Shown here: positions 53,401-60,329 of the stretch, in pieces | Position numbering within the stretch: position 1 is the first letter of the stretch | Layout of the letters: the number at the start of each line of letters is the position of its first letter | Translations under genes and position numbers: made by a program | The notes under the pieces: model-generated | What the model saw: only the letters and a program-made list of their open reading frames with translations | Databases searched by the model: none | What the model was told of the DNA's origin: nothing | Source: Tritrichomonas musculus | Lineage: Eukaryota > Parabasalia > Tritrichomonadida > Tritrichomonadidae | Assembly: GCA_039105265.1 (NCBI GenBank) | Contig: JAPFFF010000022.1 | Location: 1,984,001 to 2,048,000, forward strand | DNA length: 64,000 bases | Reading direction: 5' to 3'

Positions 53401-56168
53401 TTATAACACTCACATTCATACTCCAATGTTTCTGATCCGAATGTATCCATGTACTTAACATGTTCATCATAAGTGATCATTGACGGACGATAGAAATAGT
53501 AGACATCAGATTCTTGTAATCTCAACGCGTTCTTCGCATCGATGATATCGCATTTGATAACTGGTTTACGTGATACTAATGAGTCATCATTCAGTAAGTT
53601 ATGAATGGTCATGTCACCATTGAGATACCATGAGTATGGTTCTATGTTGAGGTCTTTATCGAACATGATCTCTGGATCATCACGTTCACGAGTCGAGTAT
53701 GTGTAGCAATCACGAGCTTTGTTATGAGTCAACTCCGGACATATGAATTTACCGTTATCGAATGATATGATGAAATCGTTCAACACATTCCCTTGCCAAT
53801 CCAATATCAATAGATTTCGCATATGAATCTTGAACACATCAACCGTTGTAGTAAACCTACTCTTGAGTTCACTTGGTAATGATATCTTCATGATGATGAC
53901 TGGATCTTGAACTGAATCAGTTGATGTTGGTTCATATGTGGTGATATCACTATGTTTGACGTAATATGAGGGATAACCATCGATGGTATCGAATTCGCTA
54001 TCTCCGCTAGTAGATGGTTGATTGGATTCAACCTCTTGAATCTTATACGATAACAACTCTAATGGACCCTTAATAGTATCACGAAATGTCTTACATATGT
54101 TGACGCATGAGTTCAATGATACAGCTTCGTTACTATCATCTGGAATCGATATATCAGATTCAGTACTCTTACACCAATCGATAATAGGTTGTAGACTGAG
54201 TTTATTTGGTATGGATTCACCCTCTAATGAGTAAGTACTAGCTTTGCGAATCGATCGTGGTATATACAACACAGCATCTACTATCGGAACCAATATACGT
54301 GAACCTCTACAGACTACATAACGATCAGTCAATGACGGATGATCTAGTAACCACTCCATATCCATGTTGATCTCTTCAAATCGGTTGTTGATGTTCGATA
54401 TGAATCCACGTAATGTTGATCGATGTTGTTCATCGTGATCCCTCATCCATTGAATATCATGATCAGTGAGTGTTAATTGATTATCGGGATTAGTGAGAGT
54501 GATTTGATTATCATTGATGGTTACTTGATTGATATGTCGTCGATCGATAACTCCAATAACATTGTTTTTGTAAACCACTTCTGTGTGATCATCATTGTTG
54601 GTTGAACCAAGTTCGCTTCGCGAATCTCTGAATCTTAATCCATGGATCTCATTAGCGAGTCTATGACGTTGAAACCAATCCATCTGTTCGATATCACCAA
54701 GTGTGATAGTGGTTCCAGGGATGACTACATCAGCATCATCCGTTGGAGTAAGTTCGTGATTGACAACCACTACATTGTATTCATTAGCGATGAGTTCACG
54801 AGTTTCATCATTTACGTGAATACCATCTGAGTTAACGTTAACGGATGATCCATGACTGTTAACAGATATTCCATCACTGTCAACTGATGTACGAGTCAGC
54901 ATGGTTATATCGATGATCGCAACAGTTCTACCACTCGAATCTCTCACTTCAGTCCAATCAACACCGGTATCTACATCACTGTTTCTAACGAATTGGAGTT
55001 CAGGATGTGTATTCTCGAATAGGATTCGATCAGCCAATAACATCTGTTCTATTTCTAACGCGGTTCGTCCATCATAAGACCATGTTGAGGTGGTATCTAC
55101 ACGACGTCTGCTATTGAATCTGATACGTTCTGGAGTCGTTATTGATTGTACATGATCACGTCTTCTGATATAAACCACTTCACCAGTAGTTACACTCGTT
55201 ATGAGTATGAGATCATTACCGATCTGATCAACATGGACATCAGATGAGTTCAACGCTAACAACTCTTCATCAGTGAGATTCGATAATGATTCCAGATTAT
55301 GATCACCAAATCCAGTACCGGCGTTAGTGGATGTATCATGAGTTAATCTCGTTGTTGGTGTTTCATCATCTAAATCATCTAGTTCCATCTCATCAGTGTT
55401 TTCGACTGTGTGATCAACAATGGTGTTATCTCTATGTTCTCTCCATCTACGACGCAATTCACGAACTGAATCAGTAATAGTTTGTATCGATTGTTGAATA
55501 ACTCTTACACCATCAATCATTTCCGGTACTCGATCTAATGTCAAACCACCAGCAATTAATGTCGTGGTTGTAGTTCCGATCTGAGTTAACGAGTTCATCG
55601 CGTTTAGTACCAAATCAGTAGCAGTTAACGATGATGTAGCTGCTGGAATCTCAGTCTGTGTTGGAATGAATCGTTTCAGTACTTGACCAGCAGCGCTAGT
55701 ATCCATATCGAGGAGGAATTTACCACTAATCGGTTGTTTACCGCCGGGGTAATCATCATTCGGTCCACCCATTCCAGGGAATGTAAAGTCTTCAGTTCGA
55801 TATGTGTTGATGTTCATGTTCTCACCTGTCATGGATAGAGTTGATAGATCTTTAACCATATTCACTGCACCTGAAAGTATCGTGATTATGTCACTAGCAA
55901 TCGCTAAACCTTTACGAATAGAATCAATGTACTCGTTATACGCAGCTTGTAAACGAAGTTGTTCTTGGATACCATTGATGATAGCACGTAACACTGAGTA
56001 GTCATATGCAAGTACGTCAACGGTACCACCAACTACGTTCAGATCTCTACGCATTGTCATGATGTTATCAGCCCATATGATCTTAGATGAGTAGATGTTA
56101 TTATCAGTGGTGATGGTAGTACATTCACGTGGATCTGGTTTGACTTCATAGAACTGTTGAGTGATCAT
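50418..56168 (-). CDS. Giant fibre-like protein with internal duplication (element D)
   Basis: 1916 residues. Two related modules: residues 1 to about 1170 and about 1175-1916 both open with QQFYEV-x-P-x-P, then IITADNITTMRSDLN (IIWADNIMTMRRDLN in module 1), a Gly/Ala-rich hydrophobic segment, and a Cys-bearing helical pair (IIEWCDQEY and MDMCKRFRHTMKP; IIDWCKSTES and VNICKTFRDTIKG). Module 1 contains a large extra insert with VNSDGISVN-type repeats. Module 2 ends in stalk repeats (YATMGDLDGYALKSELDKYA), a coiled coil near 1785-1830 and a beta-rich tip. Probably a host-attachment or entry protein; inference from architecture. Confidence 0.6.
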   Translation of the reverse strand: MITQQFYEVKPDPRECTTITTDNNIYSSKIIWADNIMTMRRDLNVVGGTVDVLAYDYSVLRAIINGIQEQLRLQAAYNEYIDSIRKGLAIASDIITILSGAVNMVKDLSTLSMTGENMNINTYRTEDFTFPGMGGPNDDYPGGKQPISGKFLLDMDTSAAGQVLKRFIPTQTEIPAATSSLTATDLVLNAMNSLTQIGTTTTTLIAGGLTLDRVPEMIDGVRVIQQSIQTITDSVRELRRRWREHRDNTIVDHTVENTDEMELDDLDDETPTTRLTHDTSTNAGTGFGDHNLESLSNLTDEELLALNSSDVHVDQIGNDLILITSVTTGEVVYIRRRDHVQSITTPERIRFNSRRRVDTTSTWSYDGRTALEIEQMLLADRILFENTHPELQFVRNSDVDTGVDWTEVRDSSGRTVAIIDITMLTRTSVDSDGISVNSHGSSVNVNSDGIHVNDETRELIANEYNVVVVNHELTPTDDADVVIPGTTITLGDIEQMDWFQRHRLANEIHGLRFRDSRSELGSTNNDDHTEVVYKNNVIGVIDRRHINQVTINDNQITLTNPDNQLTLTDHDIQWMRDHDEQHRSTLRGFISNINNRFEEINMDMEWLLDHPSLTDRYVVCRGSRILVPIVDAVLYIPRSIRKASTYSLEGESIPNKLSLQPIIDWCKSTESDISIPDDSNEAVSLNSCVNICKTFRDTIKGPLELLSYKIQEVESNQPSTSGDSEFDTIDGYPSYYVKHSDITTYEPTSTDSVQDPVIIMKISLPSELKSRFTTTVDVFKIHMRNLLILDWQGNVLNDFIISFDNGKFICPELTHNKARDCYTYSTRERDDPEIMFDKDLNIEPYSWYLNGDMTIHNLLNDDSLVSRKPVIKCDIIDAKNALRLQESDVYYFYRPSMITYDEHVKYMDTFGSETLEYECECYKMIYKIPSTYEIPTNLTFKFSEYCFGNKWSLTWDGNKWIGDDIQGRFQSKIISKCQKRDPKPDNYGSTGCIIAVKRDTLNSRAIHETNSNGLAYSLLRTCMRDDGGVYEPYIKFKDGSVVNGSDYLLSIGFTSADSSVKLDGYDLASVSCTIGNYSTSKLNISDIEQLYLDLVLPGQELVNRLSFTIDGDEVHRSGTNDNGYVDLKGALDTVDRIGYVWTKRSKNDTGRDITLYLRHDYTDPIDEVNWDPSTNAFEYIIKQQFYEVSPNPNASTTLYTDFNITSSKIITADNITTMRSDLNLVTNNVDVVSYDVKEVKSKVDALSSEMVDQQSKTKYLQKEVDKIDMKANVGIALGVAGCVLGATGLGVAGKALSFASKGVANTVGRELVNTVTKVSDVGTDVVTDMAGKLVDELPDIGADIFFGDMVSVPVSRMMKSRTVLSNTDKLNKIIEWCDQEYVPVEDMTFTDELDDPSKVAMTLTSTMDMCKRFRHTMKPMIKTLAQTMQLSRDDVIDIVGKIDGIDKNVKLVAEDIITDGSIRVKLMVRTISEFNDVDYDEQYVSLTITNGVISEYNGTDTFPSATMDDSSTQITISNPQHVQVTGITIKENTLIRHMEFTTNDIAYTCDVDALQKKIDSLHDQLEQNDKSLATTLNEFPTVDEVNTALDTVKNESDIKYRNKNDLIYKDAVDVPFENVQDSSGSWEVKIKLISGIRLVGTISNNDGFVKEFDYLFDYNGDITEDGDVNVAFEIDGTTYYLTYYKSDSNGLCFYIDNGEDYFNTKLILAERILKQDKIALKSEIPEPVDLTNYATMGDLDGYALKSELDKYAKSHQDLAKLVGDNVAKIVTMNSQISNLQQENESLKARLDALVNKLTRIKYTFNITNSNTIHYQFEKQLDEYDGTLYLTYNETRDNVTSVKEIKISISFNVNNSPKFEYQCEPTKIWLNNIEFPLSSSNLMINATVNYILINSSFFTSNGILAEDNTKNEIHSLA

Positions 56169-56294
56169 GATATCGAATGGATTGTACGTCTCATCAGCGG
56201 TATCTGGTTTCTGTTCGAAATACTCTTTCTCGATATAGATGTGAATGTCGTTATTGGTATTCTCTTCTGGAATAGACTTGTTCGAGTGTTTGAC

Positions 56295-57149
56295 TTAGCG
56301 GATGTATGTGAATGACTCTATAACAGGGTTGTTGTCACGAGTATTCAGATAATGAAGGTTGATTGGAGTAGTTATGTTCAGATCCCACTTCAATGGAGTT
56401 ACAAAACCGTTGATATTGATATCAGCTAGTACGTACAACATGTTCTTACTGGATACGTCGTTAGATACTTTAACACCGAATTGTTGAACATCGATGTTAT
56501 CGTAATGAGGTGATTCACCGAGTTTAACGTTATCATCAGATACGTTGATGATGGTTCCATCAGCGTACATTACTCTCCAGTTTGTAACGTATTTGGATAA
56601 TATAGTAGCATAGTTGTCTGAGTCTTTGACGGTATCTACGAAATATCGGATCCATTTAGCGATGTAATCATTGTGACGAACTACTATCGCTGGACTTCCA
56701 TTGTTGTTTCTAACGGTTGACTGTTTATTGAATGATAGGTTCACGACGTTGTTTCCGGTCCATGAATGACCATCCCATATCAATGACCATGTATGACCAA
56801 ACAGATAGTCTTTGAATTCGAATTCTAACTGTAACGGAATTTCATAGTTCGAATCGATATTCCATATCATCTCATAGTACTTACTTGATTGAGTGATCAA
56901 TGACGGTTTATATAGATACAGTTGATCGGATTCACGGAGTTCGAATAGTGAGTTATCATTAATCTCTGATTTGGTGTTTTTAATCAGCTCATCGATTTCG
57001 TTCTTGGTGTAGATACAATTGATACGAACATCATCAACTTTACTGTCTTTGGTGATCTTCAATTCATCGTCTCTGACTTTGATTTTGTAACCGCGATCTT
57101 TCAATGCCATTGCACGCACAGCTAATGGGGTAATCATTTTATTTAACAT
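56295..57149 (-). CDS. Fibre-associated protein related to the giant fibre (element D)
   Basis: 284 residues. The central part (RESDQLYLYKPSLITQSSKY, YEIPLQLEFEFKDYLFGHTW, SLIWDGHSWTGNN) is clearly paralogous to a part of module 1 of the giant fibre (QESDVYYFYRPSMITYDEH, FKFSEYCFGNKWSLTWDGNK). The FG-x-x-WSL-x-WDG motif recurs in both. It lies directly upstream of the fibre on the same strand, so this is a duplicated receptor-binding type domain. The region may not be fully whole. Confidence 0.5.
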   Translation of the reverse strand: MLNKMITPLAVRAMALKDRGYKIKVRDDELKITKDSKVDDVRINCIYTKNEIDELIKNTKSEINDNSLFELRESDQLYLYKPSLITQSSKYYEMIWNIDSNYEIPLQLEFEFKDYLFGHTWSLIWDGHSWTGNNVVNLSFNKQSTVRNNNGSPAIVVRHNDYIAKWIRYFVDTVKDSDNYATILSKYVTNWRVMYADGTIINVSDDNVKLGESPHYDNIDVQQFGVKVSNDVSSKNMLYVLADININGFVTPLKWDLNITTPINLHYLNTRDNNPVIESFTYIR

Positions 57150-57152
57150 AAA

Positions 57153-57914
57153 ATGCTGTTATCGTTACAAAGTACCGGACCGGACTACAGTCATTTACAA
57201 GCAAACATTAACATACCATGGAATTGTGAGTACATTGAATATCATGTCGCTTCGATAAACACGAGAGATCTATTGATAACGACAGAAGATGATGTAATCG
57301 AATTCGAATATGATGATTTTATGGGTTTTACCCTAAAACATAAATTGGAGTGTCTAGATCTGTTCAACGTTAGTAAGAAAGATGCTAATAGTATACTCAC
57401 ATGGAATGGTGCTGATAATTATTTCAATGTCGGAATTAACGCTGATGGTGATGGAAGTAGAGGTCGAACACTGATTACTCCGTTAGTGGATGGATTCAAA
57501 TTCACACGAATTGATCATCGCGCTGGATTAGTCACTGGACTATACAACATGAAACTCAATACAGTATATCCAGCTAATGAATTGATTATAGCTGAGAGAC
57601 CGATTAGAGACTATGCGAATAAACTATACCTGGTATCGAAACAGGGTCAAGCTATTCAATCTAATATCGGTGACATCGAATACACACCATCAGTCATAGC
57701 AAGTATCGATCATATCATCGACACAGATACACCAATCATCCAGAACTTCGAAACCTATGGTAAACCAATCAAAAATATCGTTAACATAGATTCATTCAAA
57801 CAAATCGATCTACAACTAGTCGACTTCCAGTATCAACCAGTAGTGTTAGCCAGTCCGATGTTCGTTACCATCAAAGTTAAACCATCAGAGAATCCAAAAA
57901 TGAAATTACATTAA
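57153..57914 (+). CDS. Second minor-capsid candidate, beta-rich (element D)
   Basis: 253 residues starting MLLSLQSTGPDYSHLQANIN, only 3 bp from the divergent ATG at 57149. The start (a beta strand, spacer, then INIPWNCEYIEYHVASINTR) and the end (IDLQLVDFQYQPVVLASPMF VTIKV split here) resemble the first and last strands of single-jelly-roll minor capsid (penton) proteins of Polintons. No helical insertion is present, and length fits. Confidence is limited because the sequence match is pattern-based. Confidence 0.4.
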   Translation: MLLSLQSTGPDYSHLQANINIPWNCEYIEYHVASINTRDLLITTEDDVIEFEYDDFMGFTLKHKLECLDLFNVSKKDANSILTWNGADNYFNVGINADGDGSRGRTLITPLVDGFKFTRIDHRAGLVTGLYNMKLNTVYPANELIIAERPIRDYANKLYLVSKQGQAIQSNIGDIEYTPSVIASIDHIIDTDTPIIQNFETYGKPIKNIVNIDSFKQIDLQLVDFQYQPVVLASPMFVTIKVKPSENPKMKLH

Positions 57915-57919
57915 TGGAT

Positions 57920-58213
57920 TTACTCGTTTGATTTGAATTCAGCGTCGAGACGAGCTTTTAACGCGCGTAACTCAGCTAACTCTTGTTTCTTTCGTTCACG
58001 GTATTGTTTTTGTTGTAAGCGTCTAGCGATGATTCTCTCTTCATCAGTTTGATACTTACGTTTACGTCCACGATTGGATTTGGATGGAGTGGTTGGTTCA
58101 TCAGCGACTAGTTCATTGACATTGTTGTCGTCAGTGACTAATTCGTCGGATTGTTTGGATCGTAATGATTTGATTACGTCTGTTTCGTTGAAGATGTCGG
58201 TATTGATAGTCAT
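57920..58213 (-). CDS. bZIP-like basic coiled-coil protein (element D)
   Basis: 97 residues. An acidic N-terminal half is followed by an AT-hook-like RGRKRKY and a basic region plus leucine-type heptads (RRLQQKQYRERKKQELAELR, LKARL). This layout is that of a short bZIP transcription factor. It lies among the minus-strand polymerase-side genes, so it may control the early set. A relation to host bZIP proteins or to giant-virus small basic proteins cannot be decided here. Confidence 0.55.
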   Translation of the reverse strand: MTINTDIFNETDVIKSLRSKQSDELVTDDNNVNELVADEPTTPSKSNRGRKRKYQTDEERIIARRLQQKQYRERKKQELAELRALKARLDAEFKSNE

Positions 58214-58257
58214 TTGCGTTGAAAATAAAATATTAAATTATAATCGAATCAAATGGT

Positions 58258-58827
58258 TTATATTAAATCGTGTTGTTGTTTGAATTTCGAATAATATACA
58301 CCAACTGACTTACCGTTAATGTCATTCATATGTACAAACTTGTTTCCGGATTTGGTTTCGTTTACATATAACACTCGATAGTTGATACCATTGTATAAAT
58401 AGAATACATCATCACAGAAATAGTAGTCATCGAACTCGTAATGACCAGTTCGTGTATCATAAAAGTCGACAACAATAGAATCTTCTGGTATATCATCAAC
58501 GAAATCATAATCAACACCTCTATGTGATGATTTGTTTCGACAGTTATCAGATGGACTGACCCATCGAAGGTTCTCGATGTGATAATCGGTTCGATCGTGA
58601 TTGATATGATCGACTTGTGTTTTATGTGTAGGATCATCGTTTGGTATGAACTGTTTAGATATTAAAATGTGTTTTAGATATGGTTGATGATTCAACCATA
58701 CTCGTATATATCCATTTGTATTGAATGACTCGGTTGGTGTAAATTGATCTCTCTTACGACGAATCGTGAATGGATATTCATTCAAGATCTCATAATCTTC
58801 ATGATCAAGTAGTGTCACGTAACTCAT
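58258..58827 (-). CDS. HNH endonuclease with NUMOD4-like start (element D)
   Basis: 189 residues. DHEDYEILNEYPFTIRRKR resembles the NUMOD4 motif, GYIRVWLNHQPYLKHILISK the strand pair before the nuclease, and VDHINHDRTDYHIENLRWVS followed by SDNCRN is a clean HNH_3 signature. Homing-type endonucleases of this class are widespread in phages and large DNA viruses. The C-terminal 90 residues are extra and beta-rich, possibly for DNA binding. It stands alone, not inside another gene, so it may be a free-standing selfish nuclease or a working viral nuclease. Confidence 0.75.
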   Translation of the reverse strand: MSYVTLLDHEDYEILNEYPFTIRRKRDQFTPTESFNTNGYIRVWLNHQPYLKHILISKQFIPNDDPTHKTQVDHINHDRTDYHIENLRWVSPSDNCRNKSSHRGVDYDFVDDIPEDSIVVDFYDTRTGHYEFDDYYFCDDVFYLYNGINYRVLYVNETKSGNKFVHMNDINGKSVGVYYSKFKQQHDLI

Positions 58828-58935
58828 TTCAATTACGATAAAATAATAGATACAAACTAGTTTGATGTTAATTATGTTGAACGTTACATAATGGTCGAAA
58901 TGTCGTATAAATAGTGGTTTTCATTAACGATATGT

Positions 58936-58959
58936 CTAGTGCGGAAATTTCCGCACTAG
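58936..58959. repeat. Perfect 24-bp palindrome (element D)
   Basis: The half-site is CTAGTGCGGAAA and the other half is its exact complement with no spacer. It lies within the first copy of the 40-bp direct repeat; the second copy (59057-59096) keeps a shorter inverted repeat CGGAA/TTCCG at the same place. Confidence 0.7.
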
Positions 58960-59253
58960 CGTTTAGAGGTTAGAAACAGTGGATTTTCGATAGAAATCAA
59001 CATAGATATCACGATTCGCAGATTCTTCGTTTTATGGTCCATTTTGTATCAAAAACAGTGGTTTTCATTAACGATATGTCTAGTACGGAAATTCCGAGGG
59101 ACCGGTTTACATAGTCGAAACATCGATACTATACATAATTTTTGACATGTGATATGAAAACTATTTTTGAAAAATTTTGGATAATTATGATGGAATATAT
59201 CGTGATGGAATATAGCTGGAACAGAATAAATAGTAAATCGATATCTAATAAAC

Positions 59254-59328
59254 GTTAGCGCTAACGGGTATAGTGGTAGAGTCATGAATCGGTGGTCCGG
59301 AACATTGGTTCGATTCGCTGCTATGCCA
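59254..59328 (+). ncRNA. tRNA-like sequence with palindromic head (element D)
   Basis: GTTAGCGCTAAC (59254-59265) is followed by GGTATAG (59267-59273), which pairs perfectly (one G-T) with CTATGCC (59321-59327). TTCGATT (59309-59315) sits five bases before the 3' strand, as a T-loop would, and GGTATAGTGGTAGAG is a good A-box. The total is short (61 nt) and the T-stem does not pair, so a functional tRNA is unlikely. The same head, closing stem and T-loop occur in element B at 10883-10968. Confidence 0.35.
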
Positions 59329-59627
59329 CTTTTCTGTGTTATTTTGTATCATATTTGTGATAGAACCCTAGCGAACTAAACACCTTGTGGTAAACTATTA
59401 CTTGTGGTATAGATAACACAGAAGCATTTGTTGACAAATGTAATCCTCGTAATGAAAAGACTTCCAGTCTCTTCCCCAACCGAGTAGATGCATATTGTTT
59501 CTCTTTATGGGGTGGTATCATCCCGGGTACGTATCATCTCATATCGAATGCATGACGCATCTACGAAGACAGTTGGTTTTTGTTCGATGATGATCATCTT
59601 TTTTGATCAAAAATAGAATGAATCCAT

Positions 59628-60089
59628 TTAGATTGGTTCGTCATCTTTATCAATCTCACGGAAATCATCAACTGATTGACTCTTAGTGATCGTTTGTTTA
59701 TATTCACTGATGACTTTATGAGCTTTGTTGTAGATCACTTCATATCTCTTCAATTCGGATTGTAAACATAGTTTATCGATGAAGTATTGATAATAAGTGT
59801 TGTCTTTGTATTGTTTTGTTTTCAAATCGATTGTCATCAACATTGGATCTCTATATACTGATCGAAAACGATTCTCTTTCACTGTGATGTATGGAACCTT
59901 ACCAAACATATCGATCATCTTGGACATGTCTATAACAGTTGATCCGTATTTGACGAGTAATGGACGAACACTGATACCGAACTCGTTTGGATAGATCTTA
60001 CTATCGAGATACACGTAGAGTTTATCAGTGTTGATTGGATGAATGGTTTCGACGAAGCTTTTGACGGTTGGTTTGATTTCGACAGACAT
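59628..60089 (-). CDS. Hypothetical protein near polymerase (element D)
   Basis: 153 residues, MSVEIKPTVKSFVETIHPIN. Mixed alpha/beta with KLYVYLDSKIYPNEFGISVR and an acidic C-terminal tail (DDFREIDKDDEP). ATTATTTTTATTC lies 10 nt or so upstream, a variant of the common box. It is in the same direction as the polymerase and may belong to the replication set. No family recognised; a small accessory or terminal-protein-like role is only speculation. Confidence 0.45.
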   Translation of the reverse strand: MSVEIKPTVKSFVETIHPINTDKLYVYLDSKIYPNEFGISVRPLLVKYGSTVIDMSKMIDMFGKVPYITVKENRFRSVYRDPMLMTIDLKTKQYKDNTYYQYFIDKLCLQSELKRYEVIYNKAHKVISEYKQTITKSQSVDDFREIDKDDEPI

Positions 60090-60113
60090 TTCGGTAGAAT
60101 AAAAATAATAGAT

Positions 60114-60305
60114 TCAATTTAAGTTTGAAATCAACTCAGTAATGAGATAGAATTCACCGTTTAAGATAACACCGACATCTCCATAATTGTTATGCCACTC
60201 ATCAATGACGTAATATGTTAACTTATCGCGAATTATGTATGGTTCTTCAATCGATATCTCGTATCGACCATTGAACCCCTTGATGTCTACGAAATGATAT
60301 TCCAT
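60114..60305 (-). CDS. Small protein downstream of polymerase (element D)
   Basis: 63 residues, MEYHFVDIKGFNGRYEISIE..., beta-rich (YVIDEWHNNYGDVGVILNGE). It has a good TATTTTTG box (60316-60323) 10 nt before the ATG, located between the polymerase stop and this gene, which supports it as a real transcription unit. Function unknown. Confidence 0.45.
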   Translation of the reverse strand: MEYHFVDIKGFNGRYEISIEEPYIIRDKLTYYVIDEWHNNYGDVGVILNGEFYLITELISNLN

Positions 60306-60315
60306 TTCATCAACA

Positions 60316-60323
60316 CAAAAATA
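60316..60323 (-). promoter_or_regulatory. TATTTTTG box of the 63-residue gene (element D)
   Basis: Minus-strand TATTTTTG, 10 nt upstream of the ATG at 60305, in the 24-bp spacer after the polymerase gene. Confidence 0.5.
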
Positions 60324-60329
60324 GTTGAC

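Larger units (their letters stand above)
58828..59627. other. 800-bp non-coding region before polymerase-side genes (element D)
   Basis: No supported gene. It contains a perfect 24-bp palindrome (58936-58959), a direct repeat of about 40 bp (58911-58949 and 59057-59096), and a tRNA-like sequence (59254-59328). Its richness in structure is unusual for an element that otherwise wastes little space; an origin, RNA gene or regulatory region is possible. Confidence 0.5.
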
